Shown one piece after another: positions 35,947-46,072 of a DNA stretch of 64,000 bases. A model generated the notes under the pieces. The model ran no database searches. It had not been told where the DNA came from and saw only the letters and a program-made list of their open reading frames with translations. Made by a program: the position numbers and the translations under genes. Positions within the stretch are counted from its first letter, which is position 1. Each line of letters begins with the position of its first letter. The DNA is taken from assembly GCA_018296165.2 (NCBI GenBank), contig JACKQL020000032.1, positions 434,001 to 498,000 of the forward strand, given 5' to 3'. This DNA comes from Termitomyces sp. T153. Its lineage: Eukaryota; Basidiomycota; Agaricomycetes; Agaricales; Lyophyllaceae.

Positions 35947-37820
35947 ATGGATGCTTCCGCTTCTTCAGCTTCCGGACAGCACCGCCAAAAGCGTGTCTTG
36001 CCTTCGCGATCTAGGCGCGGTGGTCCCGGTGTCGGAACTTGTGATGCGGACATGATGATTTTGGATACACAACGGCGAAAATGTAAGTCGTTGACGCGCA
36101 GCTCGCGGCTTTTTGGCTGAGGAGAGGCTGCTCCAGCTGAGAACGAGCCCCTGATACCGGCAGAAACCCCATTCCTGTTGACAACAAATTCAACATTAGC
36201 TTCCACATCATCCGGCGATTATCATGTCAATATTCATGCACACGAACGATATTTCGAACGGCCAGATGTTCTTAAGGCATACAGAGAACAGTTGACTATC
36301 GAAACACCCGAATTTAAGAGCATGGGGGATACTCAAGCAGGACGGCTCAGGGCCAGATCCCAAGTTGGAACTACTGAGGAGGTGTGTTTCATCATCTCTA
36401 AACTATATTACAACCCCTGAGGATTCTTCGATAGGGCCCTGTTGAAACTTCTGATGCTGCGTATGAGAAACGACACCGAAAGTATGAGACTTTTGAAAAA
36501 CGTATTCGACTCAGGGAAAAAGAAAAGCTCAAACATGAACAGTACAAGTTAAAGGAGCGCATGGACCAACTACGCGCCATGGATGCCTTGGCGTTTCTTT
36601 CTCTTCCCGATGACCTCTTTCCCGCGCCTCTGAAGCAGGTCGACCCGGAATCTAACGACGAAGAAGAAAGCATTTTTGGCGCTCAAGTCAACGGTGGTGG
36701 AAACTATGCTGAAGGCGAAAGACGTAGAAGAGAGATGTTGAAGATTGCATATACGCTTGAAGAACGTTATCGCGTTCTATTGCCCCCTGATAGGACGAAA
36801 AGGCCGACTGGTCAAATCGCCACGGAGCCCCCGCTAGAACTGGAAACTCAGGCTCATGTCGGAAAGGGAACTCTTACCCCATCTGATGTTGCGCCCCTTA
36901 TTGAGACTGTCCAGAAAGACAGTGAGCGATCCAAGCTGAAAATTAAGTTGGGGGCGCGACTACCCAATCAGGTTAACAAATCTTCTCCAAAACCTAATAC
37001 TTCTCAGAAGGGAAGGCAAAGTGTCCCTCCTGCTCCTAAACAACTTGCTCAGCGAAAGACCCAGATGACTCTAGAGGAAATTCTCACCAAAGTTACTGCT
37101 TCAGTAGAAACTGTTGCTGAACATCCTTCGTCTCAGATACATGCCCTCTCCGAACGGCCCCTGTCGCCTCCGGCATCAAATACCTACCGTCCATCGGCCA
37201 TACTGCCACACCAAGAAGTCCTATCTATACCAGCCACACCAATGTCAAATCCTGAGATAGCTGTTTTACGATCCGAGCCGTATAGCCCGGAAACGGAGGT
37301 TGTGCATGACGAAGAACATATATCTGGCTCGGCTCGCATTTCGACATCACCCAATCTTCAAGAACCCATCTCTGTCGCTTCGCGGCCTTCCGTTCCTATG
37401 CGACCGCAAAAACGTGCCAAACTCTCTCCTGCTCCAGCTTCTTTGTCGTCTCGCCATAGCACCAGAGAACCATCCGTACCCCCTATTGCATCTATTACTA
37501 TTCATCAGTTCAGACATCGATCACCGTCTCATGCTTCAACAGTGCAGTCTTCAAGACGGTATGGTTCGCATGCTGCAGAAAGTGAACGTCATGGGCTGTT
37601 GATGACGCAAGCAATCCGTAGCGCAGAAAGTAAGACGTCAAAGGGACAGCGACATTGGTATGCGTTCGGGGGGAAGGTACAAAATGACTTGTTCACTGAG
37701 GAGAGAGAATTTGAAATCCCGGCCTGGGTACACGATATCTACCCTCACATTTTAGTAGGGAGTCCGACCTACGAAAAGCCCACGACTCGGAGAACCTCCC
37801 ATTCAAAAAGGAAGGGCTAA
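35947..37820 (+). CDS. SAS4-domain-like nuclear protein
   Basis: About 560 residues in three exons. Start ATG 35947 gives MDASASSASGQHRQKRVLPS with basic runs, likely a nuclear signal. After an intron (36082-36137) comes YFERPDVLKAYREQLTIETP, and after a second intron (36382-36435) a strongly charged helix DAAYEKRHRKYETFEKRIRL with KEKLKHEQYKLKERMDQLRA. This pattern resembles the 'Something about silencing 4' (SAS4) domain of fungal chromatin proteins linked to histone acetyltransferase complexes. The middle is disordered and Ser/Pro-rich. The C terminus has a small conserved-looking block (HWYAFGGKVQNDLFTEEREF) before TAA at 37818-37820. The SAS4 name rests on recognition of the helix only. 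Confidence 0.6.
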
Positions 37821-37921
37821 TTACTCTGGGATACTTTGGCGTCTTTGTGACCAGGAGTTGAAGAGTGATAACAACTTTGTTCGCTTTTATCTACCTTGTT
37901 CGCTATAAATAAGATTCAAGA

Positions 37922-39164
37922 CTAATTAACAGTCGTTTGAATCGTCCTGGCACCTCCGGCGCCACCGACCGCCGTTGAAATTATGTCCAAGGCATTGCTT
38001 CGAGCTCCGATAGACACATCGCTCCTATGAGATAGAACAATTCCGGCATGTTTCAGCGGGCCTAATTGGGAAGGCTGCATTACGAAGTCTTCATTAGTTT
38101 GGGGTGCGAAGCGTTGATAGGCCCCGCCGTAAGCTTCGCGCAGCATCTGAATTTGCCCAGGGCTGAGTGGGACTAGTGGTAGATGAATCGCTTTCTCCAC
38201 GCGCCGTTCAAATGATGGACTGAACAGGGAGTCGAAGTCAGTGAGAGAAACATCGGGAGACGTGATTTCAGGGGGCTCTTTCTCATCGCCGCCCGCTTCA
38301 ATGATTTCCAACGTGATGTCGTCTTTCGCACTGGCTACGTTGGCATCTTGAGCGGGCATAGTTTGAATGCGGAAATTTGGTTTTTTGGGGAAGCGGGATG
38401 GTTTTGATGAACTCTGCGCCTTTTGGGAAGGGCCTCGGCGAGGACGTGGTCCCGGACGTAGCCCCGGACGTGACCCTAGACGTGTTTCAGTCAGTGACTC
38501 ATCGACTGCAAGCCTTTGACGTGGAGTCGAGGAAGCCTCCCGACGGAGACGTTCGGCCCGTCGTTGATCAACGAAGATTGCAACCCTTTCAGCAATTTTT
38601 TGAGCAGCAGCCTCTTTAGCAGCTTTTTCTGCCTCTCTCGCAACCCTTTCAGCAGCCCGAGCAGCTTGAGCAGCCTCACGGGCCACAGCTGCAACATGTT
38701 GACGAGCTTCACGCTCTGCTCTTCGCGCAGCAGTTGCAGCCTGTATACGGATAGATCTTGCTTCGGGAGATTCGATTTTCTCTACAGGTTTCTGCTGCAG
38801 TTTATCACTTGGTTCAGAGGAGGAAGTTCGTTTCGCGGCCAATCGATGGGCGAAACCTGATGATTCTCCTGAAGCGAGGTAGCTCAAGTCGGGTTTGTAT
38901 GAGTTTGCTTTGTTTTTTCTGTTGAGAATCTCCTGACGCGAGGCTTCGGAAGAGTTAGCATATTCATGTACAGAATTTTTGACGTAGGTACATACGGATT
39001 ACAATGTCACCCCATGAGCTTGCGATGCGCGCGCTGGAAGGTTTCGGAGGTGCCGGACCCGGAACGGGTTCTTCTGAGGAAGAGACAGTGGAGTTGGAGC
39101 GAGAGAAAGGGACAAGAAGGGGCGCACGTCTGCCGACGCAGGACCTGCACCGGAGAGCGTACAT
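37922..39164 (-). CDS. Mitochondrial alanine/arginine-rich coiled-coil protein, function unknown
   Basis: I do not recognise a named family. The start at 39164 gives a presequence-like head (MYALRCRSCVGRRAPLLVPF) with basic and hydroxylated residues and no acids, then SSARIASSWGDIVI. After an intron (about 38,990-38,950) the frame continues REILNRKNKANSYKPDLSYL. The centre is an Ala/Arg/Glu helix with a loose heptad-like repeat (AREAAQAARAAERVAREAEK), followed by an Arg/Pro-rich stretch. The C-terminal third (VEKAIHLPLVPLSPGQIQML) looks folded and ends TIQTTVN. Mitochondrial location is inferred from the N terminus. It is divergent from the PFA4 gene with a gap of 73 bp, and converges on the SAS4-like gene, 101 bp away. 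Confidence 0.7.
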
Positions 39165-39237
39165 GGTCGACTGCAGACCTCGGCGTTGAGAGACGTTAGA
39201 ATTTACTACGTCACGTGCGCACACCCTTTCTTCCACC
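39165..39237. promoter_or_regulatory. 73-bp bidirectional promoter
   Basis: The start codons of the mitochondrial protein (-) and the palmitoyltransferase (+) are only 73 bp apart. Both core promoters and both 5' leaders have to fit in, or overlap the opposite gene. It contains CGTCACGTG, an E-box-like core CACGTG near 39,213-39,218, a possible bHLH factor site placed between both genes. Confidence 0.45.
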
Positions 39238-41160
39238 ATGAATCCGTGGCTTGGACGCCTGACCGTCAACTTTGTACTCTGTCTCATCTGCTTCATTGCC
39301 TATTCCTCGCAGATATTCATAACATGGCCCTGGTATGGCCGTGTTCTCTCCGTCGAGCTCATTACTCTCCTCTTGCCGTTCAAGTAAGACCTCTAAACAT
39401 ACCCCTTCCCCTGCGCTCACAGACATCAGCGTCCTAGTAGCAATGCTCCTGTGGAATTATTTCCTTTGCGTGGTAACTGACCCAGGTCAAGTACCGGCCA
39501 ATTGGGTCAGTTATCTCGTTGACCACACACGACGTGTTTGATGACGTATTCGTTACAGAGGCCAGACACACATTTGGACGGATACGAGGTCAAGAAACTC
39601 ACCGGAGCACCACGATACTGTCGAGTTTGTGATAGATACAAGCCTCCGAGGGCACATCACTGCCGAACTTGTGACAGGTATGGCCAGTTGGATACAGTCA
39701 GAGTAACAACTAATACTTGGTAAAGATGCGTCCTTCGCATGGGTCAGTTCACTACGGTCTCCACATATTTCAAACGTCTGAACCACTTGATAAGACCATC
39801 ATTGCCCCTGGATTAACAATTGTGTTGGCCATTACAACTACGGCTATTTCCTCAGGTTTCTCTTCTATGTCGATTTGGCTTGCTCCTATCACCTTACTAT
39901 GATCACTCGGAGAGTATTTTACACCATGAATTCCCGTTATTGGGTAAGCGAGTTGCAAGCGACTCCCAAGATCTGAGCTCACACCTTCTAGGACGAACCA
40001 TCATCTATAGAAATTCTCTTCACTATCCTCAATTATGTTGCCTGCATTCCTGTCCTTCTGGCTGTTGGGGGCTTTAGGTTCGTTAGTCATGATTTTTGGA
40101 AGCTCTGTGGTCTTACCCGCCATAGCTTGTATCATTTGTATTGTCTACTTGGGAATTCTACCACCATAGAGGGATGGGAAAAAGATAAAGTTGCGACCTT
40201 GGTGCGCCGAGGTAAACTTCACGAGGTTTGTAATTTGACTGCAGCCTATTCATAATGGTATTAACCTTTTATTTTGTCTAGGTCAAATTCCCTTATGTAT
40301 GCTCAGATCTATCTTTCCAATCACTTTCTCATCGTCCGGTAGAATTTGGGCCGGAAAAGAAATATTGAGTCTGTCCTGGGCAAAAACATATTTTTATGGT
40401 GCTGGCCTCGCCCTGCGATCGGTAACGGCTTGAAATACGAGATGATAGATAGTGATGGTGAGTGGACCAGCCTTTCCGTGCGGGAAAAGATGGCACGAGA
40501 ACAAGACGAGGGCCGTAATGTTTAAACAGAAGAGTTGATAAGAGTTCAAGCGTGAGTTGCTGGTGTTGTGGTTGATCGTAAGTACTCATATTTTCTCCTT
40601 CAACAGCCCCATTTCCCCTTTGAATATGTCAACATGGTTTTTTCATGTTCTGTGCTCATGTCTTTTTAGACGGGCTCGTTATTTGGCCTCCCCACGACAC
40701 AACTGCCCTTACTGAAGTCCCAGAACACGATTTCATTCTTCCCTCTTCCCCCTGGACTTACGAAAATGGCGATGTGAATCCAGATCTCAGAGCTTTCAAT
40801 GCCGAACGTAGAGCATCTGCTAAAAGGCGAAAACGAGTGAAACGCCGTGCCCCGGGAGAGTCTCCACTACCACCATACCATCCCGATTACCGGGAACAAG
40901 TAGATAAAGAGTCTGGGTCGGCAGATGAATCATCCAATGATGAATACGATGCACAGGGACCTCTTGTTCGGACTGGTTCCGAAGGTTACGAGGTGCGTCC
41001 GGTCGATAGGGAAGAGGTGTTGCGTCGATATCTCGCAGAAATGAGTCAAGAGCAAGGTAGATACAAGTACTATATACCAGCTCCTGATGACGGCGATAGT
41101 GAGAGTGACTCGGATACCCCGCTCCCTATCATGGACGGTAAAAGGAGCATTCCTAATTAG
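39238..41160 (+). CDS. PFA4: DHHC palmitoyltransferase, Pfa4 type
   Basis: ER membrane S-acyltransferase; in yeast and pathogenic fungi Pfa4 acylates chitin synthase 3 and related clients. Start 39238 gives [20 protein letters not shown], the first membrane helix, and a second helix follows ([20 protein letters not shown]). The cysteine-rich domain is assembled across introns: [29 protein letters not shown] and [20 protein letters not shown] with the catalytic DHHC. Two more helices follow ([17 protein letters not shown] and [17 protein letters not shown]). Then come [40 protein letters not shown] and, after a longer gap of about 200 bp, [11 protein letters not shown] with a charged tail ending RSIPN. 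That gap (40,462-40,668) may hide a short exon. Confidence 0.93.
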
Positions 41161-41256
41161 TCAAGTCATGGAAATATTATGACATTATGGTACATAGTTA
41201 TATAGTCATGGGTTACAATTACATGGTCTCTGTAACGGTGGAACATTATAGAGCTG

Positions 41257-43610
41257 CTACGAAGGCATTGGAAGTCGTGAAGTAATGGCTTCTGCTCTAC
41301 GGCATACTTCATTCGTCACCTCCAAGATTGGATCGAGTTGTTTTAGAATTTCGCTTGCAAAGGTTTGGCTATTGTCCTTTGCTGCTTCCTGAATGGTATG
41401 AAACAAGCTGTTAACTTGTTCCGTCATCTTTTTCAAAGTGGACTTCTTGATTTGTTCTTTCAGCTCTTCCTGATCAAACGGTATTCTGGTGGGTCGCTTT
41501 TTGATGTGGAGAGATTTGATCTGTTGTTTTAGCCGCTCGATTCGAGCAGAATCTTCCTCTTTCCATTGCTCTAGTTGTTGGAGGTAGTCAACGAGCTAGT
41601 AGAATAGTCAACAGTCTTCACATGCAGCAAGATTCAATTTGACTCGCCTGTTGATTTACCCTTTGACAATCATCAAGCTCAGAATTGAGATTCTGTAAGG
41701 CCAGACCATTGTTGTGTACCGTGAGGAGTAGATTAGACGTCTCAGCTATCAACACGTTCAATTCGAACCCAATTTGCTGTGCCTCCTTGAACGACTTTTC
41801 TGCATTCTCCTTAGCTTCGGATAACCGTTTTGCATCGTGATCGTCACGAAGGTCAGCTATTATGGATCCAGCATCCGCTCGTATGTCTTTATTGGCGTAT
41901 AGAACGTCCTCAATGTAAGACATGTTGTCGTCGACCGACTGGACAAGTGTTTCAATCCGATCCCAAACAATCTCATTAGGATGCATTGGCTGTTCGGTCG
42001 CAGTCGAGGAGGCAGAAGAATCGATTTCGGGAGGGGGTGAAGCACGATATAGGGCCTTGAGGCTCCCTATCCAACCTCGTAGTTGGGCTATATATCCGAC
42101 TAGATCCTGTTCGTCAGCTTCTGTTGACAATAGATCGGCGTGAGTGGTGAGCTCTGGTAGGTCTGAGAGATATCGGATGGTGGCATGCAGCTGATTTTCA
42201 AGCTCTTTTACATTTTGACCATAAACCAATCGTTGCTCGTTGATGATGGTTTGGGTACGAGGTGTGGCTCGATTGAACTGCGCAGATGATCGTAAACGCT
42301 TCCAACGTTCAACGTCCGCCTGTGCGTCATTGAGTTCTAATTGTAGCCGGACTGCTTGCAAAGTATACCTGAAATTCTTTCGAATTTTTTGGGAGGGCAG
42401 GAATATATAAGAACGTACTTAATCATGTTCAATTGAATCCGAGATCGAGTCAAATGCGTCTCGCGCGATCGTGCAGAATTTGCAGAATTGAAAATTCCAC
42501 TTGGCTCAGACTCAGAAAGATTGATTCCCTTCGTTTTAATCTTCAAAGAAGTGTCGATATCAGATGACTTTTTATCTGTCGTTGACAATAAACCAAGGGT
42601 CGAGGAAGAAGACTTTTGTCCAGGTAAAGGTAGCTTTGGGAGAGGCGGCGCAGTCATTGGCGACAGTGCCGGCTGTGGTGTTGATGAACGGAATCTTGGC
42701 TTGTCTGTTAATGTGGGACCCAGGGCCGGCAGAGAAGGTCGTCGTGGATCTGACGGCTTAGTTCGCGTATCGCAATCATTCGTGCCAGTATTCCAGCCTC
42801 GATCTCCGATGTTCGTTTCGCTAGAAGAATCCTTCGTACTTGGGCCCCAACCGCTCCCAGCTGTACTTGTTTTGTCCATCTTATCTTTTGGCCAACCTCC
42901 GCCACTTGTTCCGCGGTCCAACCTGGAACCCCATCCCTTATCACTTATCGCAGTATCAGAGCTTCCCCAGTTTCCCGAAGTGCTGAAGGATGCTCCCCAC
43001 CCAGATGTGTCGTCTTTGGACGCGTTTTCTTTGCTCTCTCCTTTGTCCCTATCACCTGCGACAGTACCCCATCCATAGTTCATGTTTCCCTGTGTGTCTC
43101 GGTTTTCGCTAGTGATCTTGCTGCTAGATGCACCCCAAGTATTACTATCCCGGTCCGTAATACGCAGGGAAACAGGATGATCGACTGATGCCTTTGATGA
43201 GCCCCAGCGGAGATTCTCCAATTGCCCTTGGGCCTGTTTATGGGGAAGCCCCCAGCCATGATCTGTTGGTATACTTGCCAAAGTGGAAGACTTTTGGGCA
43301 CCCCGTATACTGGAATTGCTGCGTCCCTCTCTACCGCCCTGGGCACTCCACGGTCCTCTGGAATCATGATGCTTTGGCCGCCCAGAATTCTATGAATTTT
43401 TGAGCACTGAGACACGTAACAACGAGTAAAAGCATACAGAGTTGCGCGCTGAATCCCATCGAGGATCGTCGGGATGAATATAAGAGCAAGATTTGCCAAA
43501 ATGACAAGGCTGTCTAACAGTCCCATCCGAGTTAAAATTCTGAAGCTAGTTAGATAAAGAGAGGAGTGGGAACAACAGACGGATACCCGGCATCGTGTCA
43601 ACGGGGCCAT
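41257..43610 (-). CDS. CCCH zinc-finger protein with GW/WG-repeat region and coiled coils
   Basis: Start ATG 43610 gives MAPLTRCR, spliced to NFNSDGTVRQPCHFGKSCSY and IHPDDP. This forms a C-x12-C-x5-C-x3-H cluster, a CCCH-type finger with a wide first spacing. A disordered region (about 43,390-42,450) carries nine or more Trp-Gly type motifs in Ser/Asp/Lys-rich context (HGWGLP, NTWGAS, YGWGTV, SGWGAS, NWGSS, KGWGSR, GGGWPKD, SGWGPS, RGWNTG). The C-terminal half (42,380-41,257) is long coiled coil (VRLQLELNDAQADVERWKRL and EQWKEEDSARIERLKQQIKS). An RNA-related role is inferred from the finger; GW/WG arrays in such context bind Argonaute in other systems. Few introns. It ends 96 bp from the convergent PFA4 gene. 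Confidence 0.75.
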
Positions 43611-43731
43611 TGCAATACATAAAGGAGAACAAGAGGGATACGATCTAAAAATAATTATTTATAATCTACAGTAAACTAAGGCTGATATGTAATACGTTTG
43701 TTGTACTACTAGTACTAGTGAGTGGGTAGTA

Positions 43732-45867
43732 CTAATCCATGGGCCGTTGCACATAAACCTTCCATATTAGCCCTCCGCTCTCTCCTACCTCAATTGTACT
43801 CGTCGTGCCCACTGCAGGAGATACATTCCAGTGCCCACTCTCGTCGTCCTGTTCTTTCACTATCACCCCATTTAGCTTGACCTGTACAGGCCCAATCTTC
43901 TGTTTCTTCTTTTTGACCGAAGCTGTCTTCCCCTTTGCTTTAGCGGTACCCTTAGGACGGCCTCGCCCTCTTGTCCTCGCCCTCTTCCGCCCGTTGGTTG
44001 CCCCACCCTCCATATCCTCTTCCTCTTCCTCCTCTTCCTCCTCTTCCTCGCTGCTCTCGTCCTCCTCGTCTCCTATGAACGTCACTTGACTCACATGTAC
44101 CTCCGTCTCTTCGGGTAAGAGCCTCAGTGCCCAGCATTTAACTCCGTCTTCATACTCAAGATTTAATGTGCGTCCGCCAGGCTTCACCTTTAGTGACACC
44201 GATTTCAGTTGGTGACTTGGATGTAGAGGAGGCGCAGGGGAGTTGGAGGCAGAATGTGCCTGTATGACCGGGTTTGTTGGGAAGTTCGAGGAAGATGAAG
44301 ATGTTGAGGCTGTCGGTCCAACTGGGGCAAGGGCAGAAGAAACATATGATGCATTAGGGTAATGAGAGAAAGTCGTGTTGAGATAGGGTACAGATGCACT
44401 TGTGACAGGGGTTTGTATGGCCTGTGTCACTGGTGCGGTAGGGGTTTGCGGAGGGGGTGTCGATGTTGCAGCTGGAAGAGGGACTGCCGGCGTTACGGGA
44501 GTCGAGACGGGCGACGCCTTCGCATGCTTGACAGCAGGGATTCGAAGGGTTTGGGAATTTGACGTCGAGGATGTTGAAGGTTGCGCCGCCGCAGGAGGTA
44601 TGTTCAAGGAGGCAGAGGGCTGAGAGGGTTGGGGCTTGATTTTTATTTTCGGTTTAGCAATTGTATATTGTGGAATCTCGAAAGGTGGGGGTAAGTCAGC
44701 GACTAGAACTCGGAAGTAGTCCTAGATGGAAAATGAGACAACGAGACATTTGCTGAGAATTTGCAAACCCACACGAAGTGCTTTTGCGTCCTCCCAAATT
44801 CCAGTATGCTCTTGGTTGAAAGTCATGGCATTATCAAAGACAAGTTCGACGTCAGCTGCGAAATCACTGGATGTTACGTATTCTTTGCGCTTGATGCGTT
44901 TCTATGTCGTCCGTGATATAAGAAATGTTCTGCACATATTCGAGGATTGTGATACTCACGAAGATGTTCTCGAGGCATTGTGGTCTTTTAATCAATTTGT
45001 AGTACGAGGGCCATTCTTTCTTTGAGGGGAGTTCCATGAATTCTAGGGAAAGAAGACGTCCCCTGGAAAGGACATTTAATTAGTATATTCATCAGTCGGA
45101 ATAGGAGATAGAATCGTACGAATCGTCGGTCTTGTCAATCAACTTTTGTAGCCTCGACTTGATCAAACGAGTGAGGTTGGGTGGTTTAGATTTTTTTCCT
45201 TCGCCGTCCCCAGTATCAACGCCATCAACCTGAGGAACTAATTTATTGTAAGTCTTATTCACGAGTTTCTAGGTGCTGGGTGAAATGAAGGCATGGATGT
45301 CCAGGATGTCTGACTCACCAGGAGATCTTTGGCGTCCCTGTATATCTCGCTCTCCTTCATGTTATACTGTTTTGCATTGTTGAAACAGAGTTCGAAGTCT
45401 TGCTTAACGGCCTCGAGCGTTTTGTATGAGCCATTGTCGAGCTGTTTTTTGATGTCCTCGAGAGCAATAGGGTGCTGTATAATTTGATAATAGTCTGGAT
45501 ATTGTCGTTTTGACGGCCTGCGCTGGAAAACCAGAGACAGTGTTCGACCTCTTTGTGGAGAGACAAAGTATCAGAATTGATGTTGAAGGTAGAAGCCGAA
45601 ACGAAAACAATCGAATCCTTAAAGGCATGACTGTTGTACGCACTCTTTGTTGACGGCATCCTTCACCGTCTCGTACAATTTAAGCCCCAACTCATACACG
45701 TCTTGTTTCTTCGGCCCATTGTCTACACCTTCGTCTCCTCCCTCTGTTATGTGGTCTGAGTGCTCAGCCACATCGGTAGAGACAGTTGCTGTTTCTCTGC
45801 GTCGTTTGGTCCGGGGACCCTCTATTTCGGTCGCACCATTCAACTGCTCTAATTCTCGCTTCGACAT
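43732..45867 (-). CDS. RSC4: Tandem bromodomain chromatin protein, Rsc4-like
   Basis: Likely acetyl-lysine-reading subunit of the RSC/SWI-SNF remodeler. Start ATG 45867 gives MSKRELEQLNGATEIEGPRT with a basic KRRR run. First bromodomain: exons with KKQDVYELGLKLYETVKDAV, a middle exon with ALEDIKKQLDNGSYKTLEAV and FELCFNNAKQYN with its key Asn. Second bromodomain: KEWPSYYKLIKRP, ENIFKRIKRKEYVTSSDFAA and VELVFDNAMTFNQEHTGIWE. A Pro/Ser/Thr-rich linker follows. The C-terminal domain has VSLKVKPGGRTLNLEYEDGV, a run of glutamates (about 44,010-44,060), an AT-hook-like RGRGRPKG, and a final beta-rich block ending VQRPMD. The order fits Rsc4. The in-frame extension upstream of 45867 has no ATG before a stop. 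Confidence 0.82.
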
Positions 45868-46072
45868 CCTCGTATCCTGCCCAAAATTGCTGTTATAGGT
45901 CCACTGGGTAGGGCTAGCAGCTTGCGTCCGTACACTGGGAGCTATGAGGGTGTCCACAATTTATCAGGCCAGAAGCGATGATGAACCCTCCAGTCACGTG
46001 ATCCATCGCGCCCCATCGTAATTTCAATAAACTCGTTTGCAACGGGTGATACATTCTACAATTACGTAGAAG

